This document shows, in pieces, positions 1 through 7,639 of a DNA stretch of 14,155 bases. How positions within the stretch are numbered: the first letter of the stretch is position 1; every line of letters starts with the position of its first letter. Made by a program: the position numbers and the translations under genes. Origin of the DNA: JAWWPY01 sp036394075 (GTDB lineage Bacteria; Actinomycetota; Actinomycetes; Streptosporangiales; Streptosporangiaceae); contig DASWFT010000522.1 in assembly GCA_036394075.1 (NCBI GenBank), forward strand, positions 1-14,155, read 5' to 3'. The notes beneath the pieces are model-generated. The model ran no database searches and was not told where the DNA came from. It saw only the letters and a list, made by a program, of their open reading frames with translations.

Positions 1-1082
1 ACGCCGAGCGCGATCGCCGTGCTGAGTTGCTTGATCTGGCTGGTCGCGCCGGTGATGGCGGCCGTGCCGAAGGTCGCGGCGAGGATCAGCCCGGCCGACG
101 TCACGGTGGTGCCCGTGTGATGCGCCGCGGTGGCGACGGCCACGCCCAGGGCGAGCGCCGGGCCGAGGCCCGAGTAGAGGCCGAACGACGCGAGCAGCAG
201 GCACAGCAGCGCGACGATGACCGTGCCCGCCGAGAACGTGATCGACTCGCCGATGTAACGCCCCGCGCGTTCGATCGCCGCGTGTGGCGCCGCACCGCCA
301 GCCATCTCCTCGCGCACGCGCAGCATGAGGAACAGGCCATAGTCGGTTCCCGCGCCGAGCAGCAGCACGACCAGCATCGTCTGGGTCACCGTGGACACCT
401 GGAGCCCGGCCGTGGACATCTCGGCGATGATGCGCGACGTCATCTGCAGCACAACCTCCGCCGTGCCCAGCGTCACCAGCGGCGCGAGCACGCTGCGGTA
501 CACCACGGCCAGCATGACCAGGATGACCAGCGCCGAAAGCTGCTCAGTGAGTCTTTGGGCGCTCGCCTGGGAATTCTGGTTGTCGACCGCGGTGGGCAGT
601 TGCCCGGTGAGGTAACCGGTCACCCCCGAGGGCAGCCCGCCGCTGCTGATGGTGGCGCGGATGGCCGCGACGGTCGGCGACGCGTCGGTGCTCGACGTCA
701 GGACGTTGACGACAACCTGTGCCTTGCTGGCTTCGCCGTCCTGGGAAAGACCCTGGTCGGACACTGATACGACATGATTGTCCTTCGTGATCTGGCCCTC
801 GAGGCTGGTGATCGCGTTCTGGTCGCTGGTGGTCAGCGTGGACTTTCCCGCCACGACAAGAACCGCGGTCGTGGTGCCCGCCGGCTGGAACGGGTCGGCC
901 AGGTACATCGCCTGCTGGCTCGGCGCGCTGGCCGGCAGGAAGGAACTGTTGTCGGTGTTGATGGCGCTCGCCAGCGAGGGCAGCAGTGTGACGCACAGCG
1001 CGGCGGCGACCAGCCAGCCGCCGATGATGGCGTAGCGGAACCGGATCGAGAATCGCGCGACCCCGGCCATGAAGTTTTCCAT
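1..1082 (-). CDS. MMPL-family RND transporter, N-terminal part (cut by left edge)
   Basis: This is the first 360 codons of a multi-pass membrane transporter of the MMPL/RND class, which uses the proton gradient to export lipids, siderophores or drugs. The protein starts MENFMAGVARFSIRFRYAII, runs straight into transmembrane segment 1 (about residues 15-38), and then has a roughly 130-residue extracytoplasmic domain containing FLPASAPS and a GYLTGQ segment. A membrane block starts near residue 180 (LSALVILVMLAVVYRSVLAP). The family signature GAGTDYGLFLMLRVREE lies near residues 240-256, where the Asp of GTDY belongs to the conserved proton-relay segment. The family is usually 700 residues or more, so about half lies outside the window. 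ATG at 1082 is used; a second in-frame ATG at 1070 is possible. No strong ribosome site is visible. The substrate cannot be told. It has its own leader, so it is probably transcribed separately from msrB. Confidence 0.9.
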   Translation of the reverse strand, partial: MENFMAGVARFSIRFRYAIIGGWLVAAALCVTLLPSLASAINTDNSSFLPASAPSQQAMYLADPFQPAGTTTAVLVVAGKSTLTTSDQNAITSLEGQITKDNHVVSVSDQGLSQDGEASKAQVVVNVLTSSTDASPTVAAIRATISSGGLPSGVTGYLTGQLPTAVDNQNSQASAQRLTEQLSALVILVMLAVVYRSVLAPLVTLGTAEVVLQMTSRIIAEMSTAGLQVSTVTQTMLVVLLLGAGTDYGLFLMLRVREEMAGGAAPHAAIERAGRYIGESITFSAGTVIVALLCLLLASFGLYSGLGPALALGVAVATAAHHTGTTVTSAGLILAATFGTAAITGATSQIKQLSTAIALG

Positions 1083-1102
1083 CGGCCCCCCGCGACGAGA
1101 CT

Positions 1103-1120
1103 TCTGAGCTCGCCCTCAGA
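1103..1120 (-). other. Perfect hairpin in the MMPL gene leader
   Basis: TCTGAG and CTCAGA form a perfect 6-bp inverted repeat around a 6-nt loop. It lies 20 nt upstream of the transporter start codon. If transcription starts at about 1120, the hairpin would sit at the very 5' end of the mRNA, where it could stabilise the transcript or affect initiation. Function is inferred. Confidence 0.4.
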
Positions 1121-1123
1121 GGA

Positions 1124-1159
1124 ACTACATTACGTGACTTATCCGATACGGAACGTAGT
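1124..1159 (-). promoter_or_regulatory. Candidate promoter/operator of the MMPL transporter
   Basis: This AT-richer patch in an otherwise GC-rich region carries overlapping symmetry. ACTACATT (1124-1131) is matched inversely by AACGTAGT (1152-1159) with one mismatch, and TCCG-ATA-CGGA (1142-1152) is a perfect interrupted palindrome. On the minus strand TAATGT (1127-1132) resembles a -10 box, but no good -35 is seen. MMPL genes are often controlled by TetR-type repressors that bind such palindromes, but no regulator gene is visible beside it. The two symmetries are not concentric, which weakens the case. Confidence 0.4.
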
Positions 1160-1180
1160 GGGGGGGCAGGGGCCGTCAGG

Positions 1181-1609
1181 TCAGGCCGGGTCGCTGGAGT
1201 TCCCGTCGCCCGTCACGGGTTCGAGGCTGAGCGAGACCGAGTTGATGCACCAGCGCTGGTCCGTCGGCACCGGGTAGCCTTCACCCTCGAAGACGTGCCC
1301 CAGATGGGAGTCGCAGCGGGCGCACCTGACCTCGGTCCGCGTCGCGCCCAGCATGCGGTCCTCGATCAGCACGACGGCGTCGTCGCTGGATGGCTGGTAG
1401 AAACTGGGCCACCCGCAGTGCGATTCGAACTTCTCCGCCGACCGGAAAAGCTCTGCCCCGCAGGCCCGGCACCGGTAGACGCCCTCGGTCTTGGTCGCGG
1501 TGTACTCACCCGTCCACGGCGCCTCGGTGCCCGCCTGGCGCAGCACCCGGTACTCCTGGGGAGTGAGATGCTGCCGCCATTCCGCGTCCGTCCGCTGCAC
1601 CTTCTCCAT
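1181..1609 (-). CDS. msrB: Peptide-methionine (R)-S-oxide reductase MsrB
   Basis: The enzyme reduces methionine-R-sulfoxide in oxidised proteins back to methionine in the cytosol, usually with thioredoxin as reductant. The 142-residue product is a full-length single SelR domain. Two zinc pairs are present, Cys47/Cys50 (CRAC) and Cys96/Cys99 (CARC). The family block FESHCGWPSFYQP lies at 61-73, HLGHVFEG at 102-109, and the catalytic cysteine is Cys121 in RWCINSVSL. Cys65 just before GWPSF is a candidate resolving cysteine. The ATG at 1609 fits the usual domain start. No good Shine-Dalgarno is seen, so the message may be leaderless or weakly initiated. The gene diverges from the DUF1349 gene across 67 bp and is read toward the transporter, 98 bp downstream. 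Confidence 0.97.
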   Translation of the reverse strand: MEKVQRTDAEWRQHLTPQEYRVLRQAGTEAPWTGEYTATKTEGVYRCRACGAELFRSAEKFESHCGWPSFYQPSSDDAVVLIEDRMLGATRTEVRCARCDSHLGHVFEGEGYPVPTDQRWCINSVSLSLEPVTGDGNSSDPA

Positions 1610-1663
1610 GCCGGTGAGACTACCCAGCCCGGTTACCGCTACCCTCTAGTCGGCGAGATCACC

Positions 1664-1668
1664 GGAGG
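1664..1668 (+). promoter_or_regulatory. Ribosome binding site of the DUF1349 gene
   Basis: GGAGG lies 8 nt before the ATG at 1677, a near-ideal placement that supports this start. It lies in the 67-bp region shared with the divergent msrB start; I could not assign promoters there with confidence. Confidence 0.7.
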
Positions 1669-1676
1669 CGGCGGAC

Positions 1677-2216
1677 ATGCAGTGGCTCAACGAACCTGCC
1701 AGCTGGCAGCGGACCGACGACGTGCTGCAGGTGAACGCTGATCCGGGTACCGACTTCTGGCGGGTCACCGGCTACGGGTACATTCGGGACAGCGGTCACG
1801 TGTACGGCGAGGTGGTGGCGGGCGACCTGGACGTCGCGGTGCGTGTGCGCGGAAACTACGCCACCCAGTACGACCAGGCGGGCGTCATGCTCCGGGCGGA
1901 CGAGCGCACCTGGCTGAAGACCGGGGTGGAGTTCTTCGAAGGCCGCCGCCGGCTGAGCACGGTGCTGACCCTGGGGCTGTCCAGCTGGGCGGTGGCCGAC
2001 CTGCCGGAGGGCGCGGACGAACTCTCGCTGCGGGTCTCCCGCCGCAACGACGCAGTGGAGATCCGCTACAGCACGGACGGCGGCACGCCGGAACTCGCCG
2101 CGCTGGTCTTCCTGCCACCGGACCGGGAACTGCTGGCCGGCGCCATGTGCGCGGCGCCGGACGGTCCCGGGTTCAGCGTGTCCTTCCACGAACTCCGCAT
2201 CGCCGCACGGGACTAG
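1677..2216 (+). CDS. DUF1349 domain protein (concanavalin-like fold)
   Basis: This is a 179-residue cytosolic protein made of one DUF1349 domain, related to the yeast Ree1 'regulation of enolase' family and predicted to adopt a concanavalin A/lectin-like beta sandwich. Matching features are the opening WLNEPASWQRTDDVLQVNA, the central DQAGVMLRADERTWLKTGVEF (about residues 66-86), and the C-terminal GPGFSVSFHELRIA. No signal peptide or membrane segment is seen. The molecular role of the family is not established; sugar binding is suggested only by fold. The ATG at 1677 has a strong ribosome site. Its only close neighbours are msrB (divergent) and valS (convergent), and neither suggests a job. 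Confidence 0.9.
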   Translation: MQWLNEPASWQRTDDVLQVNADPGTDFWRVTGYGYIRDSGHVYGEVVAGDLDVAVRVRGNYATQYDQAGVMLRADERTWLKTGVEFFEGRRRLSTVLTLGLSSWAVADLPEGADELSLRVSRRNDAVEIRYSTDGGTPELAALVFLPPDRELLAGAMCAAPDGPGFSVSFHELRIAARD

Positions 2217-2223
2217 ACACGCC

Positions 2224-2291
2224 TTAGTGGCCGGTAAGGGTTAGTGGCCGGTAGAGGTTAGTGGCCGGTAGGGGTTAGTAGCCGGCAAGGG
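2224..2291. repeat. Four 17-bp tandem repeats between convergent genes
   Basis: Four head-to-tail units start at 2224, 2241, 2258 and 2275. The first reads TTAGTGGCCGGTAAGGG. Units 2 and 3 differ from it only near positions 14-15. Unit 4 has two changes inside the core (TAGCCGGC for TGGCCGGT). The array fills most of the 98-bp gap between the DUF1349 and valS stop codons. Because 17 is not a multiple of 3 and each unit carries TAG on the plus strand and TAA on the minus strand, stops fall in all six frames. No T-tract terminator is seen. Confidence 0.95.
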
Positions 2292-2314
2292 TCCGCCGGC
2301 ACCGCGCGGGAGTG

Positions 2315-4952
2315 TCACAGCGTCACCTGGTGCACCGGCCTGGCGCTGGCGGACGGGCGGACCACGATCTGTTCCACCTGGCCGGCGGCCTGCACGTCAC
2401 GCAGCACCGCCCGGACGGCGGTGATGTCGTCTTCCCCGGCCGACACGACCAGCTTGCGGACCGGGGCCCGCATGGACAGCCGGGCCGCCGACTTGGCCCC
2501 GCGGACCGCGGCGATCGCGGCCGAGGCGGCGTCGAGCACCCTGGCCGCCTCCGCGCCGGCTGTCACGGCGTGGATCCGGCCAGGGTCCGCGCCGACTGCC
2601 GCGGTATGCAGCTCACCGGGATCCGGCCAGGGGGCCCGGTGGATGGAACCCTCCTGCCACCATGACCACGCCTCCTCCGCGACGAACGGCAGGAAGGGCG
2701 CGAACAGCCGCAGCACCGCGGACAGGGCGAGGCGCAGCGCGCTGATCGCGGACCATGCGGCCTGGCTGCCCTGCTCGCCATAGCCGCGGGCCTTGACGAG
2801 TTCCACGTAGTCGTCGCAGAAGAACCAGAAGAACTCCTCGGTGGCCTCCAGCGCCCGCGCGTGGTCGAAGGCATCGAACGCCTCCGTGCACCTGGCCACC
2901 ACGTCGCCGAGCCTGCGCAGCATCGCGCGGTCCAGCGGCTCGATGACGGCGGCGGCGGGCGGCGGTTCCTGGCCCGGCTCCGGGGCCGGGAGGGTGAGCA
3001 CGAAGCGGGACACGTTAAGAATCTTGATGGCGAGCCGGCGGCCGACTCTCAGCTGGCCAGGGTCGAATGTCATATCGGCGCCCAGGCGGCCGCTGGCCGC
3101 CCAGTAGCGCACCGCGTCAGACCCGTACTGGCGGAGCGGGTCCATGGGAGTCACCACGTTCCCCACGGACTTCGACATTTTCTTGCGGTCCGGGTCGAGT
3201 ATCCAGCCGGAGATCGCCGCGTGCCGCCACGGCAGCGCACCGTGCTCCAGGTGAGAGCGGAGCACCGTGTAGAACAGCCAGGTGCGGATGATCTCGTGCG
3301 CCTGCGGCCGGAGGTCCATCGGGAACACGCGGGCCATCAGGTCACCATCACCCGTCCAGCGGCCGGCGATCTGCGGGGTGAGCGAGGACGTGGCCCAGGT
3401 GTCCATCACGTCCGGGTCGCCGGTGAACCCGCCCGGCCGGCCGCGCTGGTCCTCGGTGTAGCCGGGCGCCGGGTCGGTGGCGGGATCGACCGGGAGCTGC
3501 GCCTCGCCTGCCGCGATGGGAGTGTCATAGCGCGGCTGGCCGTCGGCGTTGAGGGGGTACCAGACCGGGACCGGCACGCCGAAGAAGCGCTGCCTGCTGA
3601 CCAGCCAGTCCCCGGTCAGGCCGGTCACCCAGTTCTCGTAGCGGGCCCGCATGTGCGGCGGATGCCAGGTGAGCTCGCGGCCGCGGGCGATCAGGGCGTC
3701 CCGCAGGGATTCGTCGCGACCGCCGTTGCGCAGGTACCACTGACGGGTGCTGATGATCTCCAGCGGCCGGTCACCCCGCTCGTAAAACTTCACCGGGTGC
3801 GTGATCGGCTCCGGGTCGCCGAGCAGGTCTCCCGAGGCCCGCAGCAGCGCGTTGATCCGCTGCCGGGCGGCCTTGCTGGTGGCCCCGGCGAGCTCCTGGT
3901 AGGCGGCGCGGCCGTCCCGGCTGGTGATCCCGGGCGGCGGGCAGGCCATGAACCGGCCGTCCGGGCCGAGCACGGGCCTGGTGTCCAGGTGCAGGTCCCG
4001 CCACCAGGTGACGTCGGCCGTGTCGCCGAACGTGCAGATCATCGCGATGCCGGTGCCCTTGGCCGGGTCGGCCAGGTGGTGTGCCCGGACGGGCACCTCG
4101 GTGCCGAACAGCGGCGTGAGCACTGTCGTCCCGATCAGTGCCGCGTACCGCGCGTCGTCGGGATGGGCGACCAGGGCCACGCAGGCGGGCAGCAGTTCGG
4201 GCCGGGTGGTGGCCACCGGCACCGGCTCGCCGCTGGGCCCGCGGAAAGCGATCCGGTAGTAGGCGCCGGGGATCTCCCGGTCCTCGAGTTCCGCCTGAGC
4301 GACCGCGGTGCGGTACGTCACGTCCCACATGGCCGGGCCTTCGGCCAGGTACGCCTCGTCCCGGGCCAGGTTGCGCAGGAACCCGCGCTGCGCGGTGGCC
4401 CGGGACTTCTCGTCGATGGTCTGGTACGTCGTGGACCAGTCCACGGACAGCCCGATCCGCCGCCAGACCTGCTCGAACGCCTGCTCGTCCAGGTCGGTCA
4501 GGCGCTGGCACAGCGCGACGAAGTTGCGCCGGGAAGCGCTGACCGGCTCCCCTTCGTGCCGCCCGGGCGGCACGAAGTCAGGGTCGTAGGGGAGCGACGG
4601 GTCGCAGCGGACGTGGAAGTAGTTCTGCACCCGCCGTTCGGTCGGCAGGCCGTTGTCGTCCCAGCCGATGGGGTAGAAGACCTCTTTGCCCCGCATGCGC
4701 TGGAACCGAGCGACCGTGTCGGTGTGCGTGAACGAGCAGACGTGACCGATGTGCAGTGCGCCGCTGACCGTCAGCGGGGGAGTGTCGATGGAGAAAACAT
4801 CGCCCCGCGGCTTGGTCCGGTCAAACTTGTACTACGGCCGCCTCTTCCCACCGGCGCGACCATTTCTCCTCGATGCCGTCAAGCGATGGCTTGCCCGGCA
4901 CCAGGCTGGCTTGCCGCGTGTCCGCGGCGCTGGGGCGGGAATCGGTGCTCAT
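2315..4952 (-). CDS. valS: Valine--tRNA ligase, with an apparent 1-nt frameshift near the N terminus
   Basis: The enzyme charges tRNA-Val with valine in the cytosol and edits mischarged threonine. Two overlapping frames make up the gene. From ATG 4952, 40 codons encode the N-terminal helix (DGIEEKWSRRWEEAAV), and this frame then stops at 4823-4821. The frame from 4831 to 2315 (838 codons) continues YKFDRTKPRG and FSIDTPPLTVSGALHIGH. Joined, they give about 878 residues, the usual actinobacterial size. HIGH is at 67-70, the CP1 editing domain has TTRPE near 248-252, MDTWATSSLTPQ is in the active-site region, KMSKS is at 591-595, and an anticodon-binding helical domain follows. WDDNGLPTERRVQNYFHV marks the archaeal-like ValS subtype common in actinobacteria. 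Without reading through, the first ATG in the long frame is 4696, which would drop HIGH and inactivate the enzyme. Sequencing error, pseudogene or recoding remain open. The membrane-protein gene lies 58 bp upstream; folC, a partner I recall from Streptomyces, is absent. Confidence 0.93.
4820..4840 (-). other. Frameshift site in valS
   Basis: On the minus strand GCC GTA is followed by one G (4832) and then TAC AAG TTT GAC. Removing one base joins WEEAAV to YKFDRTKPRG, which matches the family pattern WEE-x3-Y in length. As given, frame 0 reads GTA CAA GTT TGA and stops, and the downstream frame is closed upstream by TAG at 4834-4832. There is no clear slippery heptamer or homopolymer run here. 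Confidence 0.8.
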
Positions 4953-4959
4953 GCCCGCC

Positions 4960-4965
4960 AGCGTA
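4960..4965 (-). promoter_or_regulatory. Candidate -10 box of valS
   Basis: TACGCT on the minus strand ends 7 nt before the valS ATG (4952), so transcription could start at or next to the start codon. GGCGGG in between could alternatively serve as a weak ribosome site. A perfect 10-bp palindrome, ACAGGCCTGT (4977-4986), lies just upstream. No convincing -35 is seen, and valS may instead be read through from the membrane-protein gene. Confidence 0.3.
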
Positions 4966-4994
4966 GCGCACGCCGAACAGGCCTGTGGCGCAGG

Positions 4995-5014
4995 CTAGGG
5001 CGTCTGCCGCCTAG
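4995..5014 (-). terminator. Possible hairpin at the end of the membrane-protein gene
   Basis: CTAGGCG and CGCCCTAG can pair around a 5-nt loop with one bulged base. The hairpin covers the TAG stop of the membrane-protein gene. No U-tract follows, so it is at best a weak or factor-assisted terminator; it could simply be an mRNA 3'-end structure before valS. Confidence 0.3.
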
Positions 5015-6915
5015 GCCGGCCGGTACACCCGGACGCCGCCGGCCTGGTAGTCGAACCGGAACCCGGTCTCGTGCAGGTACTTCACGATGGCCGGGGTCTG
5101 GACCCCCGTACTCCATACCACTACCCAGCCGATGCCCAGGTGACGGGCATCCAGCCGGGCCGCGGCCAGTTCCGCCGGCGTGTTCCGCTGCCAGCCCTGG
5201 ATGGCCATCAGCCGGGCGAAGAACGCGTGCTGGTTTATCCCGGCCATGGTCGGGGCGGGCACCCGGGAGATGAAGCCGACCGCGCGCGGGTGACCATCGG
5301 CGGTCGACAGCACCTGCGCGTCGGGATCGAACCCGCTGCCGGTGAAGTTCGTTCCGCCCCGGATGCCGTAGGGAATGTCAACGACGATGGAATCGGAATG
5401 GTCGGCCGCGATCGGACGGTCAAGGGCGGGCAACGCGGTCGGCATGGTACCGATCGAGGCGTTGCCAGACCAGCCGGCCTCGAGGAGCCCGAGCGCTGCG
5501 ACCACGACGATGGCCTGGGGCGCGTGATAGCGCAGCCAGTCCACCGCGGCCCCGGCGAGCAGGGAAGCGGGCACGATGCCGAGCATCATGATCCGGCTCG
5601 CCTCCCTGAAGCCGGACAGCAGCGGGAGCCGGACAAACCAGGTGAAGGGCATGACGGCCGACACCCGCTGGCCGTCGAGCGCTTGCGCGGCCGGGATGAA
5701 GATATGCGTGCCGATCTTCAGCACCGAGCCGAGCGCTAGCGCGGAACACCCCAGCCACAGCAGGGCCAGCAACCACACGCCCGGCCGGCGCCACGCCAGG
5801 ACCAGGCCAAGCACCGCGAACACGGTCAACGCCAGGCCGAACGTCTGGATCCCGTCGCCGGTCGGGCCGTGGTAGATGATCCCGAGGCCGTTGAACCCGA
5901 GGCGGGTCACCCCGGGGGACACCGCGAACATGTCGTTGAGGTGCACGCCGCTCACCACGTATGAGGTGGCCAGGGGACGCAACGGGGACGTGGCCCCGCC
6001 GGACCTGGTCTGCTGCATGACGGCGATGATCTGCGGGCTGGCGAACAACCCGGCGACCAGCGCAGCCAGCGCAGCCGGCCACAGCTTGGCCACCGCCGGG
6101 CGGCGCAGCAGCCATGGCAGGAGGGCCGCGCTGGTCAAGATGATCACCAGGACGGCCATCTCCTGGTCGGTCAGCAGGGCACCCCCCACGACCAGCCCGA
6201 GCACCAGTGCCTGGCGCCAGCCGGGCCGCCGCCTCAGCCGCACCGCGGCTTCCAGCGCCAGCGGGAAGAACAGCACGCCGGCCGCCAGGTTCAGGTGGTA
6301 CCAGGCCCGCCAGGTCAGCATCGCCGAGAGGCCGAAGAACGCGCCCGCGGCGATCGCGCCCGCCTGCGAGGGCAGCCACAGCCGGGCGACCCGGTACATC
6401 GCGTAGGCCAGCAGGCCGGGCAGCGTTATGCACAGCAGGTTGTAGGAGGCGCTCGGGCCGAAGACGATGGTGACCGGCACCATCAGCAGACTCGGCAGGG
6501 GCATCAGGGCATGCAGGCCGAGCTGAGTCCCCGTCGGAGCGGCCATGAAGCGGGTGAACCACGGATTGCCGAGGTGCTCGACCTGGTGGGCGACCCACCA
6601 GAATCCCCAGACGTAGCTGCCCGAGTCGCGGCTGGCCGGCAGGCGGCCGGTCAAGTCGGTGGCCAGTGGCCAGGTCACCGCGACACCGGCGGCGATGAAG
6701 CCGATCAGAACCGCAAGGTGGACGGCGACAGGACGACGGATCAGTGCGCGGACCCATCGAGACCGGGCCGGTCTCGGGTCATCCGATCCCGCGGTCCCTA
6801 CGGTCCCTACGGGCCCCGCGGGCCCTCGGGCCGCCTCGGCCGAACCATCGCCATCAAGTACCAGGGCCGTGCATGGCGCCGGCTCCCCCTGCCGGTCAAG
6901 GTCCGTCTGCTCCAT
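5011..6915 (-). CDS. Polytopic membrane protein, GT-C glycosyltransferase-like
   Basis: This is a 634-residue integral membrane protein with about 11-12 hydrophobic segments. A charged, Gly/Pro-rich cytosolic N terminus (about 60 residues, including GPAGPVGTVGTAG) precedes the first segment (AVHLAVLIGFIAAGVAVTWP). The first outer loop carries RLPASRDSGSYVWGFWWVAH, where Asp97 sits where GT-C enzymes place a catalytic or metal-binding acid. Helical pairs follow, with an LLSGFREASRIMML segment in a late loop, and a soluble C-terminal domain of about 150 residues ends GVRVYRPA. The architecture suggests transfer of sugars from a polyprenyl-phosphate donor at the outer face, but no specific family or substrate can be named. 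ATG 6915 is chosen over an open start at 7011 because AGGGGAG lies 5 nt before it and the extra 32 residues look non-coding. valS follows 58 bp downstream. Confidence 0.75.
   Translation of the reverse strand: MEQTDLDRQGEPAPCTALVLDGDGSAEAARGPAGPVGTVGTAGSDDPRPARSRWVRALIRRPVAVHLAVLIGFIAAGVAVTWPLATDLTGRLPASRDSGSYVWGFWWVAHQVEHLGNPWFTRFMAAPTGTQLGLHALMPLPSLLMVPVTIVFGPSASYNLLCITLPGLLAYAMYRVARLWLPSQAGAIAAGAFFGLSAMLTWRAWYHLNLAAGVLFFPLALEAAVRLRRRPGWRQALVLGLVVGGALLTDQEMAVLVIILTSAALLPWLLRRPAVAKLWPAALAALVAGLFASPQIIAVMQQTRSGGATSPLRPLATSYVVSGVHLNDMFAVSPGVTRLGFNGLGIIYHGPTGDGIQTFGLALTVFAVLGLVLAWRRPGVWLLALLWLGCSALALGSVLKIGTHIFIPAAQALDGQRVSAVMPFTWFVRLPLLSGFREASRIMMLGIVPASLLAGAAVDWLRYHAPQAIVVVAALGLLEAGWSGNASIGTMPTALPALDRPIAADHSDSIVVDIPYGIRGGTNFTGSGFDPDAQVLSTADGHPRAVGFISRVPAPTMAGINQHAFFARLMAIQGWQRNTPAELAAARLDARHLGIGWVVVWSTGVQTPAIVKYLHETGFRFDYQAGGVRVYRPA
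6793..6828 (-). repeat. 9-bp imperfect tandem repeat inside the membrane-protein gene
   Basis: GGTCCCTAC occurs twice (6793-6801 and 6802-6810), followed by two diverged copies to 6828. On the coding strand these specify a short collagen-like Gly-x-x run (GPAGPVGTVGTAG) in the cytosolic N-terminal tail. It is probably a slippage product in a linker that tolerates length change. Confidence 0.55.
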
Positions 6916-7190
6916 CCGCTCCCCTCGCCTAGGCTCGTCACACGGCAGGCGAGCCGTCAGGCTGAGTGCTCGCGCCACAAAAGTGATCCCCCGCCACGAC
7001 ATGTGGCACAATCCAGCCGCGAACCAGAACGATCCGGGCTATCAAAGCGAAAGGCCAGTTAGCCTTGGGTGGGACATACCCGGATGCGGGGGACCAACAA
7101 TCGCACCAGGGTAGCTGTTGAAGTCCTGTTTGCTCCACCTTGGGGCGGCCGTTACCATCGGCATCAAGCTGGTGTCACGGGGTGACGGCC
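6916..7190. other. Intergenic region without a supported gene
   Basis: This 275-bp stretch lies between the membrane-protein start and the stop of the PRC-like gene. Open frames of 60-100 codons cross it but have no recognisable family, poor start context and no consistent coding bias. It should contain the membrane-protein promoter. On the minus strand TTGTGC and GATCAC with a 17-nt spacer are a weak candidate near 6980-7011. GTCAC-GGG-GTGAC (7174-7186) is a perfect 5-bp inverted repeat just past the PRC-like gene and could be a short terminator stem. Confidence 0.5.
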
Positions 7191-7610
7191 CTACTCCCTG
7201 GTCCAGTGCGGGCGGTGGAACATCCGGCCGAGGCGCTCGTGCAGCGAGTCGCCGATCTCCTCGAGCACGTTCACCCGGTACACCGGTGACCCGTCGGGCG
7301 GCGGCAGCCTGGCTGCCTCGGCGTCGTCGATCCGGCACCGGACGTGCCGGATGGTGATCACCTCGACCTGATCCGCGTCGATGAACCGCAACCCCCAGTC
7401 GGTAGCGATCACGATGCCGTCGAACAGGTCGAGTTCCGCCACCTCGAGAACGTGCTCCAGGGTACCGATCTCGTTGCCGGCGCGGCTGAGCACGGGCGTG
7501 CCGGGCACGGCGCCTTGGTAGGAGACGGCCGGGTCATCGTCATGCCGGCCCGCGGCTCCGCTGCCGGCGTAGCCTCCGCTGCCAGCGTGGCCTCCGCTGA
7601 CGTTCTGCAT
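7191..7610 (-). CDS. Small PRC-barrel-like protein
   Basis: This is a 139-residue protein. Residues 33-95 (GAVPGTPVLSRAGNEIGTL, then LDLFDGIVIATDWGLRFIDA and QVEVITIRHVRC) have the beta-rich pattern of a PRC-barrel domain: a 'set value, keep distance from neighbours' repeat ending in an Asp-ala-Asp turn. PRC barrels occur in RNA-processing and photosynthetic proteins and in many uncharacterised actinobacterial proteins, so no function is assigned. The first 25 residues are a Gly/Ser/His-rich tail with a repeated AGSGG motif. The C terminus is amphipathic (DSLHERLGRMFHRPH). ATG 7610 is preferred because AGGAG lies 4 nt before it; a longer open frame upstream overlaps the divergent regulator and is a shadow. 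It shares a 109-bp control region with that regulator. Confidence 0.7.
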   Translation of the reverse strand: MQNVSGGHAGSGGYAGSGAAGRHDDDPAVSYQGAVPGTPVLSRAGNEIGTLEHVLEVAELDLFDGIVIATDWGLRFIDADQVEVITIRHVRCRIDDAEAARLPPPDGSPVYRVNVLEEIGDSLHERLGRMFHRPHWTRE

Positions 7611-7639
7611 GCGGCTCCTGCCTTTCCCCCGTTGTCGGT

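Noticed and set aside
2224..2291. CRISPR array
   Set aside because: Units are directly adjacent 17-mers with no spacers and no cas genes nearby; it is a simple tandem repeat.
2861..4966. Long plus-strand open frame (701 codons) opposite valS
   Set aside because: It is a shadow of the high-GC third positions of valS. Its product is rich in Arg, Gly, His and Val with no recognisable domain, while the minus strand has clear ValS motifs.
4953..5010. T-box riboswitch upstream of valS
   Set aside because: The 58-bp gap is far too short and holds no T-box sequence.
6938..7138. 66-codon minus-strand frame upstream of the membrane-protein gene
   Set aside because: No ribosome site, no recognisable domain and no coding bias; more likely promoter/leader DNA.
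7042..7338. Open frame of 98 codons on the minus strand between the membrane protein and PRC-like genes
   Set aside because: It overlaps the well-supported PRC-like gene in another frame, is Arg/Pro-rich, and has no family resemblance.
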